From positions 16,216,516 through 16,280,515 of the forward strand of contig AP025066.1 of NCBI GenBank assembly GCA_036186865.1: a stretch of 64,000 nucleotides of DNA, written 5' to 3'. Positions 20,461 to 32,929 of this stretch are shown here, piece by piece. The translations under genes and the position numbers were made by a program. The number at the start of each line of letters is the position of its first letter. The stretch's first letter is position 1. Origin of the DNA: Eustoma russellianum (taxonomy: Eukaryota; Streptophyta; Magnoliopsida; Gentianales; Gentianaceae). The notes under the pieces were generated by a model, which saw nothing but the letters and a program-made list of their open reading frames with translations, did no database searches and was not told where the DNA came from.

Positions 20461-21990
20461 TAGGAAGTCTAATTGTGTCAGACAGGCACCATTGGAGAAA
20501 GAGATGGCAAAGTTCGACCTTGACATTATTGTTTCCACTGCTAATTTTCTGGCAGCCTTAGTTATTACACCATCTCTGATTGAGCGGATTAAGGAGGCGC
20601 AGAAGGATGATGTAACACTTAGAGATGTCCGAGAGAGGATGTTGACCAGTCTGATCGAGGGCTTCCAGATACATGATGATAGCAGTATTTGGTACCAAGG
20701 TAGGTTGTGCATGCCCAATGATGAGGATCTAAGGAAGGAATTGTTGAAGGAGGCACACAATTCGAAGTTGTCGATTCATCCAGGTGCTACGAAGATGTTC
20801 ATTGATCTAAAGAGACACTATTGGTGGAGTAGTATGAAGAGACACATCGACGTGTTCATTAAGAGGTGCCTCGTTTGTCAACAGGTTAAGACAGAGCATC
20901 AGAGACCGGGAGGTTTAAGGTTGCCGTTGGAGACACCAGAGTGAAAATAGGAACATGTGACGATGGACTTTGTGGTAGGGCTCCCTAAAACAAAAAAAAC
21001 GGCAACGACATGATATTGGTGATTTTTGATCGATTGACGAAGTCTATCAACTTTTTACCAGTGCCGAGTGATGTGACCTTGGAGAGAGTGGTGACGCTGT
21101 ACATTGATGATATCGTCAGCATTCATGCGGTCCCAGTTAGTATTGTTTCAGATCATGACCCGAGGTTCACCTCCCGATTCTAGTCATCTTGTCAGATGAG
21201 GTTAGGAACGGAGCTACGGTTGAGCACTGCATGTCATCCGCAGACCGATGGGCAGTCTGAGAGGACTATTCAGATTTTAGAGGACATGTTGAGAGCGTGT
21301 GCATTGGACTTCAAGGAGAACTGGGATAGTATGATCAAGTTGATTGAGTTCTCCTACAATAATAGCCATCATAGTGTCATCGGCATGGCACCTTTTGAGG
21401 CGCTTTATGGGCGTAAGTGCAGGTCCCCTGTCCATTGGAATGAGGTTGGCGAGCGCATTATCACTGGTCCTGAGTTGGTTAAGTAGACTAGGGAGAAAGT
21501 TAAATTAATACGTGATAGACTCAAGGTTGCTCAAGACAGAAGCAGGAGTTAGGCAGATTCAAAGAGGCGACCTCTAGAGTTCATTGTGGGCGAGAAGGTT
21601 TACTTGAGGGTGTCACCTATGAAAGGGGTTTCTCGATTTGGTTTGAAGGGTAAGCTGAAGCCCCGCTACATTGGTCCTTATGAGGTACTCAAGAGGGTCG
21701 GTACACTGGCCTACTGATTAACGTTACCCCCTGTCTTGGCCCAGGTACACAGCATATTCTATGGTTCTCAGTTGAGGAGATATGTGCCGGATCCGAGCCA
21801 TGTTCTAGACGTGCCACCTCTGAGGATTCGATCGGATACGACATATGAGGAGACTCCCATCAGGATAGTGGATCGTAAAGACCAAGTATTGAGATACCGG
21901 GTCTTTCCTTATGTTAAAGTTCAGTGAACCAATCATACGGAGCGCGAGGCGAGTTGGGAGGTCGAGGAGCTTATGCGCGAGCGCTACCCA
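20456..21990 (+). pseudogene. Integrase and chromodomain-like C-terminus of H unit 1 (broken)
   Basis: The zinc-binding HHCC part is in 20750-20895 (HNSKLSIHPGATKM, RHYWWSSMKRHI, CLVCQQVKTEHQRP). A TGA follows at 20942-20944. The catalytic core continues with shifts; the segment with HPQTDGQSERTIQ (21196-21486) keeps the third catalytic residue Glu. After further stops the C-terminal block QLRRYVPDPSHVL (21760-21810) and the chromodomain-like tail (to about 21990) are seen. The polypurine tract follows at 22038-22050. This domain order (PR-RT-RH-IN-chromodomain) defines Ty3/gypsy chromoviruses. Confidence 0.85.
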
Positions 21991-22037
21991 CAACTCTTTG
22001 AATAAGGTATGCAAGTTTCGAGGACGAAACTTTTTGT

Positions 22038-22050
22038 AAGGAGGGTAGAA
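22038..22050 (+). other. Polypurine tract of H unit 1
   Basis: AAGGAGGGTAGAA immediately before the TGTTACAG start of LTR 2. Confidence 0.8.
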
Positions 22051-24448
22051 TGTTACAGCCGTGTTTTTTCTTGAAATTATATATATGATAATTAATAATT
22101 AGCTATTGATAAAAGATAGATATAATGTTAAACAATTAGAATTAGAGATATATTAGAAAAAACCTAAACCTTAACCAAATAAGAAAACCTAATATCTATC
22201 CTATATCTACATTAGTCTATATATATATATACACAGCATACAACAAAAGTAAACCCCAATTCCTTCCAAAGCACCTGCCGCCCCTTCATACACACAAAAA
22301 AAAAAAAATATGTTCTGAACCCACCCCTTTAAATTCCAAACAGCATCCTTTTGTTAAAAAAAAACAATTCAACTCCAATGTCTAGTTTTAGCCAAGGTAG
22401 GTAGAACAGAGGAAGGAACAATTTGCGCATAGAAAGAATCTCCGTCGAAAGAAGGTAGGTGTCTCTTTTCCCCTCAAATGAGTACGATCCATGCATGCTT
22501 TGATGGTATATTTTATGTGATTCATTGTTTTTATTTGTATTAGGTATATATCTGTATTTGTTTATATTCAGAAAAGCATGAGGTAATTGTTTTATTGCTG
22601 CTATGTGCTTGTATGTGTTTGAACTTTGGTGGTAGGATTGTATTGAATCAAAAACAAATAACCTTGAAGGAAATTGAAAAGTGGAAACTTTCATAGTAGG
22701 AGGAGCCTCTTAAAATTGTGTTTTGGCCTTAGAATAGGTTCATCTAGCCCGGAATAGGTTGGGATTAGGTTGGAAGTCGAAAAAAAGGGTCTGACGGACG
22801 AGTTTCAGGGGGTGGCGCGTGGGGCCCACGCGCGGCCCCTGACTGCGCGTCCGGACACGTGCTGACGTGTCCACTCTCAAAAGTTGCGTCTCGTTATAAC
22901 GAGTCCAAAGCAACTGGTTTGAGCTCAATCGGAGTTAAAACGAAGATTTTATGAAGGTTAAAAGGAAATATAATTTAATATAAAAAAATAAAAAAAAAGA
23001 AAATGTTGTTGGACCAGCCTGGCTGCCGGACCGGACCGGACCAGCAGGCCGGGCCAGACCGAAAATTTTTAAAAAAAAATCTGAAATTAATTTCTGAAAT
23101 GAATAAATGATAAATAATTAATTAAAATTAGTTTAAAATTCCAGAAACATATATTTATTTATCAGAAAATTCTAAATAAATTAGAGAAAATATAAAAGGA
23201 TAAAATTAAATTATTTCCACTTAATTTCTGAATTTTGGTAAATGTAAGAAATTAAAAATAATTAGTAATAAATGGAATTAAATAAGGGAAAATTAGTAGA
23301 AAATTCTAGAAAATTTATACAAGCTAAGGAAAAATAAAAGTGATGATAAATGACAACTTTTCAATGTTTTTAAAATTTAATAACTAAATATTGAGTGCCG
23401 GAGATGGTGAGGATGGGCGTACGGGCCCCAGGCGACTAAATATTGAGTGCCGGAGTTGGTGAGGATGGGCGTACGGGCCCTAGGCGACTTTTGTTGTTGG
23501 ATTCATGGCACGTGCATTTGCATTTGGAGTGGATTGAGATGTACGGGTCTCAGACGCTCGAGTGGAGTGGACCATGGTGTACGGGCCATGAGTATCGGTT
23601 ATGGTGGATCATGGTGTACGGGCCATGGGCATCGGTTATAGTGGATCGTGGTGTACGGGCCACGGGCATCGGTTGGGGTGGATCGTGGTGTACGGGCCAC
23701 GGGCATCCGTAAGGGTGGATTGTAGTGTATGGGCTACAGGCATCCAGTCAATCCCGGGATCATGCATTGCATATAGGTCTAGGGGCATATTGCATGACAT
23801 GATTCTTGTTGCGTGTGACACGTTGATTGAGCATGCATCACGTACTTGCGCATTTTTATGTGGAGTGCTTTACTTACCGCATTTACTTTATCTTATGCAT
23901 GTTATCTTGTATTTATGTGCTATATGGTTTTATCTTATATTTATGTGCTATGTGGTTATATCATGTCTATGTGCTATGTGGCTATATCATTTCGGTATGT
24001 ACGTTTTGTATTTGTTTGANNNNNNNNNNCTTTGTATTTGTTTGAGGCGGGCATCTACTGGGTGATTTCTGTCACTCACCCCTACTTCCCAGGTGAGCCG
24101 GATGATGACTATGAGCACATCTTCGTTGAGGACGGGACGAACATAGCAGAGTGGGCTGGTTGAGAGCTGCAGCTAGGATATGAGGGGACTCTGCAGCTGT
24201 TTTGTTCTTATTTATACTTTGAGGATTTTCCACATGCTACTTTACTACTTTTATTCCCAGAAATTTTTATTTAGCAATGTAATGACGGTTATTGGAGTTT
24301 AATATATGTTATGGTTTACATTTCCGCGAAAAAAAATTTCTACGTCATTTTGACAAGTAAGAGATTGATTCGACGCTTTGTATTCTCCTTAGTGAGATAC
24401 GGCGGGTGCACTGTTCCCGATGTTAGGGCTCGGGAGCGGGGCGCTACA
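22051..24448 (+). repeat. LTR 2 of array H (shared)
   Basis: 2398 bp including ten Ns at 24020-24029; nearly identical to LTR 1. Around the N gap the word TTTGTATTTGTTTGA occurs on both sides but only once in LTR 1, so the gap is probably a false join of overlapping contig ends. It has lost one GC-rich stretch (GGATGGCCAGCGGA) found in the other two copies. Confidence 0.88.
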
Positions 24449-27400
24449 GGTGGTATCAGAGCTGAGGCTTCAGATCCGCCTCGGAAACGCAGGATTAATT
24501 AGAACACTTAGACATAAGTTACGATTCTGCCCCTAATAAACAAAGTAGACTTAAGAGATGATTTTAGACTTAAGTTATGATCGGGTTATGGGAGGTGTGT
24601 GCCGATGATGAGCTTTCCTTGTTTAACTACCATTTTATCAACATCCAATCCTTCAACTTACTCTTGATTAATCTGTATCCGTCTCATGAACTCAAACTCC
24701 GAATAATGCCTCCACGACGCGATCCGCCAGCAAAAAACGGAGGACACGATGACGATGATCAGCAGGGTCAGGGGACTATTCCTCAGGTCCTTACAGATAC
24801 CCTGGCCACGCTGACTACATTGGTGGCCCAGCAGCAGATACAGATGGCTCACCTGCAGCAGCAGCAGCAGCCACCACCAGCACCACCACCCAGGGAGGGG
24901 GCTTCTATTTTTCTACCGGGTGATGCAGAACTGCCGGATACCTATGCTCAGAGGTACCACACGACCAGAGGAGGTAGAGATCTGGCTCAAGAATGTGTCT
25001 GAGCAGTTGAAGTTGATGCAGGTTTCGGATGGCCTGAAGGTTGATGTGGTTGTACCATTCTTAGAGGGTGATGCCGAGCAATGGTGGCAGGGCGTGGCAT
25101 ACAGGCTGACTCCACCGCTGACATGGACCCAGTTCAGGAAGGAGTAAGAGAAGCACTATGTTCCTGAAAGTGTCATTCAGAGGAGGATGACAGAGTTTCA
25201 GCTTCTGACACAGGGGCCCATGACTGGGGACCAGTATTTTGAGAGGTTCCATGCACTTGCGAGTTACATGCCCGCCATCATAGATAACGAGAAAGCGAAG
25301 ATGCTGGATTTCAAGACCAGCTTGAGCTCTCGCATTCATTCATTGATCATCTGCACCCGGTCTACCACTTTTGAAGAGTTGTTGGAGGTGTGTCTTAAGG
25401 TCGAGGGTGATCTCGAGAGGGTTGCAGCGGTCGGCAGGGCTAAAAGACCGCGAGAGGAGTTCCGTCCTGGGAGATCGGGGAGATGGATGAAGATTCCGCG
25501 CCGCCATCTGACCGGACAATCTTTCAGACCACCACAGCAGGGACAGGGATCGGCGTCTCAACCGTTGATGATTAAGGTTCTGCAGCGACGGCGGCACAGC
25601 CACTCAAGGCAGTTGGACCGCCACCCGCAGTATGCACACAGTGTGGACGTTCGCACACATGTCAGTGCTTGAGAGCTTAAAAGGTTTGTTGCAATTGTGG
25701 CAAACAGGGACATTACGCTAGAGAGTGCCCTACACTGGTTATAAGCTCATCCACCACAGGGTTAGAAGCAGCAGAAAGCAAAGGGGATGACATTCCAGTG
25801 GTACGAGAATTTAAAGATGTCTTCCCTGATAAGCTACCAGGTTTACCACTTAGCAGGGAAGTAGAGTTCGAGATCGATCTTATACCCAGAGCTGAACCGA
25901 TCTCGAAAGCGCCATATAGAGTGGCACCAGCAAAGTTAAAGGAGCTCAAAGAACAATTGCAGGAGTTACTGGACCGGAAGTTTATCAGACCTAGTGTTTC
26001 ACCCTAGGGGCATCAACTATCGTGAGCTGAATAAGATCGCGATAAAGAACAAATACCCACTACAGAGGATCGACGACCAATTTGATCAATTGAAGGGTGC
26101 CAGGGTATTCTTGAATATTGATCTGCGATCAGGCTACCATCAGTTGAGGATTAAGACAGAAGACACAGCAAAGACTGTGTTCCGCATCCGATATGGGCAC
26201 TACGAGTTTCTTGTAATGCCATTTGGACTGGCAAATGCACCTGCGACCTTTGTATATTTGGTGAACATAGTATTCAGGGAGCAGCGGGACTATTTTGTGG
26301 TAGTGTTCATCGACGACATCTTGGTGTATTCACTCGATGAGCAGACACATGCTGAATAGTTACGAGAGGTATTGGAGATTCTCAAGAAGAAGAAGTTGTA
26401 TGCGGAGTTCAACAAGTGTGAGTTTTGGTTGAAGAGTGTGACGTTCTTGGGCCACGTGATTTCCGATGAAGGCATTTCTGTTGACCCGAAGAAGATAGAG
26501 GCGCTTACAGAATGGCCTTGACCCACTCATGTCGCTAAGGTACGCAGTTTTCTTGGTCTTGCGGGTTATTATCGCAAATTGCTGAGGGATTTTCGAGAAT
26601 CATGGCACCACTGAGTCGATTGACTCAGAAAAAGACCAAGTTTATATGGACCTCCGAGTGTGAGAAAAGCTTTGCAGAGTTGAAGTGGAGGTTGACGACT
26701 GCACCAGTGCTGGCACAACCTTCCGGTACTTAGGGGTTTTTATCGACAACGACGCCTCGAAGAATGGGCTAGGATGCGTACTAATGCAAGGTGATAGGGT
26801 TATTGCATATGCTTCGGGGCAGTTGAAGCAACATGAGCAAAATTACCCGATCCATGATCTGGAGTTAGCAGCGGTGGTGTTTACGCTAAAGATTTGGCGC
26901 CATTACTTATATGGTGTAAAGTGCGAAGTTTTTACTGATCATAAGAGCTTGGAGTATTTATTCACATAGAAAGAGTTGAACATGCGTCAGAGGAGATAGC
27001 TTGAGTTACTGAAAGACTATGACCTGACCATCAGTTATCATCGCGGAAAGGCAAACTGAATTGCAGATGCCTTGAGTAGGAAGTCTAATCGTGTCAGACA
27101 GGCACCATTGGAGAAAGAGATGGCAAAGTTCAACCTTGACATTATTGTTTCCGCTGCTAATGTTCTGGCAGCCTTAGTTATTACACCATCTCTGATTGAA
27201 CGGATTAAGGAGGCGCAGAAGGATGATGTAACACTTAGAGATGTCCGAGAGAGGATGTTGACCAGTCTGATCGAGGGCTTCCAGATACATGATGATAGCA
27301 GTATTTGGTACCAAGGTAGGTTGTGCATGCCCAATGATGAGGATCTAAGGAAGGAATTGTTGAAGGAGGCACACAATTCGAAGTTGTCGATTCATCCAGG

Positions 27401-27640
27401 TGCTACGAAGATGTTCATTGATCTAAAGAGACACTATTGGTGGAGTAGTATGAAGAGACACATCGACGTGTTCATTAAGAGGTGCCTCGTTTGTCAACAG
27501 GTTAAGACAGAGCATCAGAGGCCGGGAGGTTTAAGGTTGCCGTTGGATATACCAGAGTGAAAATAGGAACATGTGACGATGGACTTTGTGGTAGGGCTCC
27601 CTAAAACAAAAAAACGGCAACGACATGATATTGGTGATTT
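24449..27640 (+). pseudogene. Internal region of H unit 2: gag, RT, RNase H, partial integrase
   Basis: Parallel to unit 1 in order and lesions: gag start at 24706, TAA at 25145-25147, zinc knuckle near 25688-25729, no protease, TAG at 26005-26007 with the same RT deletion, TGA at 26519-26521, RNase H 26740-26969 ending at the same TAG. The integrase zinc finger starts at about 27360 and a TGA lies at 27558-27560. Private changes include a TAG at 26357-26359 in RT. The region stops at 27640 in the integrase core, at a point equal to 21030 in unit 1, and jumps directly into LTR 3; about 1.0 kb of the 3' end is lost. Confidence 0.87.
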
Positions 27641-29505
27641 TTGAAATTATATATATGATAATTAATAATTAGCTATTGATAAAAGATAGAGATAATGTTA
27701 AACAATTAGAATTAGAGATATATTATAAAAAAAACTAAACCTTAACCAAATAAGAAAACCTAATATCTATCCTATATCTACATTAGTCTATATATATATA
27801 CACAGCATACAACAAAAGTAAACCCCAATTCCTTCCAAAGCACCTGCCGCCCCTTCATACACACAAAAAAATATATATGTTCTGAACCCACCCCTTTAAA
27901 TTCCAAACGGCATCCTTTTGTTAAAAAAAACAATTCAACTCCAATGTCTTGCTTTAGCCAAGGTAGGTAGAACAGAGGAAGGAACAATTTGCGCATAGAA
28001 AGAATCTCTGTCGAAAGAAGGTAGGTGTCTCTTCTCCCCTCAAATGAGTACGATCCATGCATGCTTTGATGGTATATTTTATGTGATTCATTGTTTTTAT
28101 TTGTATTAGGTATATATCTGTATTTGTTTATATTCAGAAAAGTATGAGGTAATTGTTTTATTGCTGCTATGTGCTTGTATGTGTTTGAACTTTGGTGGTA
28201 GGATTGTATTGAATCAAAAACAAATAACCTTGAAGGAAATTGAAAAGTGGAAACTTTCATAGTAGGAGGAGCCTCTTAAAATTGCGTTTTGGCCTTAGAA
28301 TATGTTCATCTAGCCCGGAATAGGTTGGGATTAGGTTGGAAGTCGAAAAAAGGGTCTGACGGACGAGTTTCAGGGGGTGGCGCGTGGGGCCCACGCGCGG
28401 CCCCTGACGGCGCGTCCGGACACGTGCTGACGTGTCCACTTTCAAAAGTTGCGTCTCGTTATAACGAGTCCAACGCAACTGGTTTGAGCTCAATCGGAGT
28501 TAAAACAAAGATTTTATGAAGGTTAAAAGGAAATATAATTTAATATAAAAAAATAAAAAAAATGGAAAATGTTGTTGGACCGGCCTGGCTGCCGGACCGG
28601 ACCGGATGGCCAGCGGACCGGACCAGACCAGCAGGCCGGGCCAGACCGAAAATTTTAAAAAAAAATCTGAAATTAATTTCTGAAATGAATAAATGATAAA
28701 TAATTAATTAAAATTAGTTTAAAATTCTAGAAAAATATATTTATTTATCAGAAAATTCTAAATAAACTAGAAAAAATATAAAAGGATAAAATTAAATTAT
28801 TTCCACTTAATTTCTGAATTTTGGTAAATGTAAGAAATTAAAAATAATTAGTAATAAATGGAATTAAATAAGGGAAAATTAGTAGAAATTTCTAGAAAAT
28901 TTATACAAGCTAAGGAAAAATAAAAGTGATGATAAATGACAACTTTTCAATGTTTTTAAAATTTAATAACTAAATATTGAGTGCCGGAGATGGTGAGGAT
29001 GGGCGTACGGGCCCCAGGCGACTAAATATTGAGTGCCGGAGTTGGTGAGGATGGGCGTACCGACCCCAGGCGACTTTTGTTGTTGGATTCATGGCACGTG
29101 CATTTGCATTTGGAGTGGATTGAGATGTACGGGTCTCAGACGCTCGAGTGGAGTGGACCATGGTGTACGGGCCATGAGTATCGGTTATGGTGGATCATGG
29201 TGTACGGGCCATGGGCATCGGTTATGGTGGATCGTGGTGTACGGGCCACGGGCATCGGTTGGGGTGGATCGTGGTGTACGGGCCACGGGCATCCGTAAGG
29301 GTGGATTGTAGTGTACGTGCTACAGGCATCCAGTCAATCCCGGGATCATGCATTGCATATAGGTCTAGGGGCATATTGCATGACATGATTCTTGTTGCGT
29401 GTGACACGTTGATTGAGCATGCATCACGTACTTGCGCATTTTTATGTGGAGTGCTTTACTTACCGCATTTACTTTATCTTATGCATGTTATCTTGTATTT
29501 ATGTG
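27641..29505 (+). repeat. LTR 3 of array H, truncated at both ends
   Basis: It begins at base 22 of the LTR (TTGAAATTATATATATG) through a join sharing the bases TTGA with the integrase sequence. It ends at 29505 in the word TTTATGTG, about 500 bp before the expected LTR end, where an unrelated copia LTR starts. It includes the 16793-type repeat block at 28971-29320. Confidence 0.85.
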
Positions 29506-30764
29506 TCACCTTGATTTTGAGCACATGTTTTAGATTTTTGAGAAGAAATACCAGCTCATTTAAGATGTGCCAAGGTGGATTAAACATGGCCTAGCAAGAG
29601 GTGACAACTAGGAGAAGACAAGTCATTCGTCCAATCGTGTTGTGCCAAGTAAGCAAGGTTGTGTCATCATCTATACAAAGCAATCTTCCAAGGATATTCA
29701 AGAAAATTCTCAAGGAAGAAAATAAACCCTAGAGGGCGGGCACAAATTTATAAAAAGGAGCAAGATGATGGAAGACAAGACTAAGCAAAGTGCATATTCT
29801 TACAAGTTCAAAGCAAGACTACTCTCTTCTTCTTCCATTCTTTTCTCTTGCTCTTAACCTCAAGCCTATTATACGTATCTTCCATATACTATACAGCCTT
29901 TGTGTAAACCACCCAAAAACGTTCATCTCGTGTAAAAGTTTGATCAAGGTGTGAACAAACCTTCATTCGATCGATGGTGGTGTTCGTGTTGTTTTGTTTG
30001 TTTGTTTGATTGTAAAAGGGTGGAGTTGGTGTTTAACTCCAGTCGTGCTTGTGTCAAGGTGTTTTTGTATTTAGTGAATACCGAGGAAGGTGTCCTCGAA
30101 GACTGAAATAGGTTGTTCTAACCTAACCAGTATAAAAATCTCGGTGTTGTTACTTTTCAACACTTTTACTTTCATTTTCTTTTTTCTGTATCGTTTTCAT
30201 AGACACAGAAAAATAGCAAACGTTTTCATTTCGCACAAGTTTCATCATGTTTGGATAATTATAGTTACTCAAACTTTAATAGTTCTGAGACTAGTGCAAT
30301 CTGATTCTTTGATTTGTAAAGGTTGAGAACATCTACATGGTTGACATACTTACCAAGGGAATTTTGAAAACTTGTTTTAACCCATTAAAATAAACATCTT
30401 GAGGGTCATACCATAAAAGTTTCAGGTCATTTAGAGTTCCCAATTAATGGGAATAAAATTTTCATTTCGTAGTACAGTTTATAGTAGATTGATGCAATCT
30501 GAACAAAAATGTTTTTTCAAGGGGTTAGGCTTGGAATTTTAATCTGAAATTTTTGTGAGACACTCATAACGTCTGAGATCACATCTTCACCAAATTTCAT
30601 CATTTTTGGAGGTCTACAACCAGGTCATCTAGATTATTCAAATCAGGATCTAAAAACCGAAACTGTTTTCACAAGTGAGTTATTTGGTCCCAAAAGTTTT
30701 ATAAAACGAAATTTCCGCACAATATTCAACCCTCCCCTTCCAGTGGTTCTATACAGGTCATACA
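29506..30764 (+). repeat. Copia LTR fragment I (3' part)
   Basis: Homologous to the 3' part of the LTRs of B and C: shared words TTGAGCACATGTTTTTAGAT (as in C), GTGATCAAGGTGTGAACAAAC-like leader, AACCAGTATAAAAATCTCGG, TTCTGAGACTAGTGCAATCT. It ends ...GGTCATACA at 30764. A TATA box TTATAAAAAGG is at 29748-29758. No primer-binding site follows, so the fragment is cut off from any internal region. Its left end meets LTR 3 of H at mid-LTR on both sides. Confidence 0.7.
29748..29758 (+). promoter_or_regulatory. TATA box in copia LTR I
   Basis: TTATAAAAAGG, followed by a purine-rich leader; a plausible core promoter of this copia LTR type. Confidence 0.45.
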
Positions 30765-31991
30765 GAACAGGCCATGTGATGTATGAAAAATTTGAATAAA
30801 ATCAGCTCCAACAAACCCAATATAACCATTGGGTTCAAAATGAAAATTCCAAGTTTCCAACGAGCTTGTATATGATTGGTCCACTTGTCATCAAGTCACA
30901 AAATGAATACACCACTTTAACACACATTTATGGATGTTTTTCAGCTATAAATTAAGTGTACAACCTCAGATTTTTGAAGAGCAGTCAAGTAGATAAAGTT
31001 GACAAGACTTTGTGAAAATATAGTTTAAAATTTCCACATTTTTCTCCTTGTAAGTTGTGGTGAATTTTGTACCAATAGTGCCCTTAGAATCTCTGAAAAA
31101 TGATGAATAAGAATCCTCAATAACATATATAAGAATATCTCTAAGAATAGAAAAGAATGTCACATCGAAAACCATCACATATCCTGCTACTGTTGATAAT
31201 ATCACCAAATAAGAAAATAGAGTAGAAAGCCACAAAATAATCTTCTGGAAAACCATAAATAAACTCCATAATGCAGATCATATGATAATAAGGAGATATC
31301 CTTGATTAAAATGGCCAAATTGCCCTTATGGGTAAAACTTCCAGGGCATATTAGTCATAAGACATAATAATATCCATCAAAATCATATAATAACAACATG
31401 ATAAACATATATGAATCATGTACAAATGAAAATAACCATTTTATCATAAAGAGTTTTCTAAAAACCGTAGACATCGATCGATCGAAGTGTCTCTGCTTCA
31501 GAGATCGATGTCTCGCGGTGAGATTCAGACTTTATCTCTGACCTAGATCGATCGATTGATGTGTCTCAGGTTTAGTGATGATATCTCACAGTAAGGTTTG
31601 GGATTTTTCCTACCTTACTTCGATTGATTGATGTAGAGATCGATGTATATATCGATCGATCAATGTGTCCTACCTGAGAAATCGATGTCATTTTTCTTCA
31701 CTTATTCAACTTGTTTAACATTTATAACATCAGATGTGACATTCTTAAGTGTTCAACACTTAAAATCATGACTTAGAAAATTATCCAAACATATTTTGCA
31801 ACATTCTCTCTCTTTTGGATGATTTTCAAAATAACCTTATATGATTTTAATCTCATGAATTTTTACCGATTCTTTTAACACATATTTACCAATTCTATAC
31901 CAATTGTTTTATATCAACTGCTTTGACAAAACTCACCAATTCTGTAACAATTGTTTTCAAATTCTTTTTACATACATGTTTCTAACATATG
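30765..31991 (-). repeat. Probable 3' LTR or 3' region of copia J, with ATCGATCG repeats
   Basis: A non-coding A/T-rich stretch left of the polypurine tract of J (31992-32004; minus strand GAGGGGGAGAA). If this tract is right, the sequence to its left is the 3' LTR of J, starting TGTTAGAAACATG on the minus strand. Between 31468 and 31690 the words ATCGATCGAT and GATTGATGTGTC recur several times. The left LTR end was not located. Confidence 0.4.
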
Positions 31992-32286
31992 TTCTCCCCC
32001 TCAACTTATATTCTCTCCCTTAACCTATGCTCTGAACCGATTGAACACCAATTGAAACTTATCATTCAATCGTAGAATCATGACTTAAAAAGTAAATCAT
32101 GTTCTTATATCTATCTCCCCATTTATTTTACGAATCATGAAAAAGATAGAATTACGCAATTGTATTGTAGGTCATCATACCTAACTTCGCTCGTAAGCTT
32201 TTAAAAATGGCTTGACTAAGGGATTTAATAAAAAAATCAGAAACCTGACAATCTGTTCTTACATGGTTTATGACTATATCCTCATT

Positions 32287-32924
32287 CTAAACATGATCTC
32301 GAAGGAAATGGTATCGAACTTCTATGTGTTTGGCCTTAGATAGAAGTATCAGATTCCGAGAAAGATTGATCCCACTAGTGCGATCACAGAAAATCGGAAT
32401 CTTATTCATTATAATGACAAAATCACTAAGTTGTTGTTTAAGCCAAAGTATTTGTGTAGTGCATAAACTTAAGGCTATATACTCGGTTTCGGTGGTAGAG
32501 AGCCACACTAGCTTGTTTCTTTGAAAAGCAAGAGATTAAGTTAGTTCCTATGAATTGACACGTTCCGCTAGTGGATGTTCTATCTATCTTGCAACCACAA
32601 TAAATAGCATCATTAAATACGTATAATTCCAACTTAACATTTCTGTCGAACCAAAGTCCTAAATAAGGTGTGCGTTTAAGATATCTAAAAATCTTTTTCA
32701 CCGCATTATAATGAGACACCTTTGAACAAGATTGAAAACTAGCACACATACACACTAAATAATATATCAGGTCTTGATGCGGTTAAATATGATAATGATC
32801 CAATCACAGACCAATATAGTGTGTCATCAAAAGGTTTTCCTTTTTCATCCTTGTCTAACTTGGTACTAGCACTCATGGGGGTAGGTGTTCTTTTCAACTC
32901 TTCAAATCCAAACTTCTTAATCAT
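32287..32924 (-). pseudogene. RNase H region of J (broken)
   Basis: 32924-32739 encodes the connection KLDKDEKGKPFDDTLYWSVI, GSLSYLTASRPDI. 32755-32438 encodes YNAVKKIFRYLKRTPYLGLW and CKIDRTSTSGTCQF. 32508-32287 encodes TTETEYIALSLCTTQILWLK and CDRTSGINLSRN, then KAKHIEVRYHFLRDHV, the end of copia RNase H. Three frames are needed. Confidence 0.82.
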
Positions 32925-32929
32925 ATCAT

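Larger units (their letters stand above)
15444..29505 (+). mobile_element. Tandem Ty3/gypsy (Tekay) array H: LTR-int-LTR-int-LTR
   Basis: Three direct LTR copies (15444-17829, 22051-24448, truncated 27641-29505) enclose two internal regions (17830-22050 and 24449-27640). The middle LTR serves both units. The five bases before the first LTR are AAGCC; no partner is found, because the right end is broken. Internal regions 1 and 2 agree closely and share the same stop codons and deletions, which points to duplication of an already dead element rather than two insertions. The C-terminal integrase end (QLRRYVPDPSHVL, then VKVQ…WEVEEL) is of the Tekay/Del chromodomain type. Confidence 0.9.
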
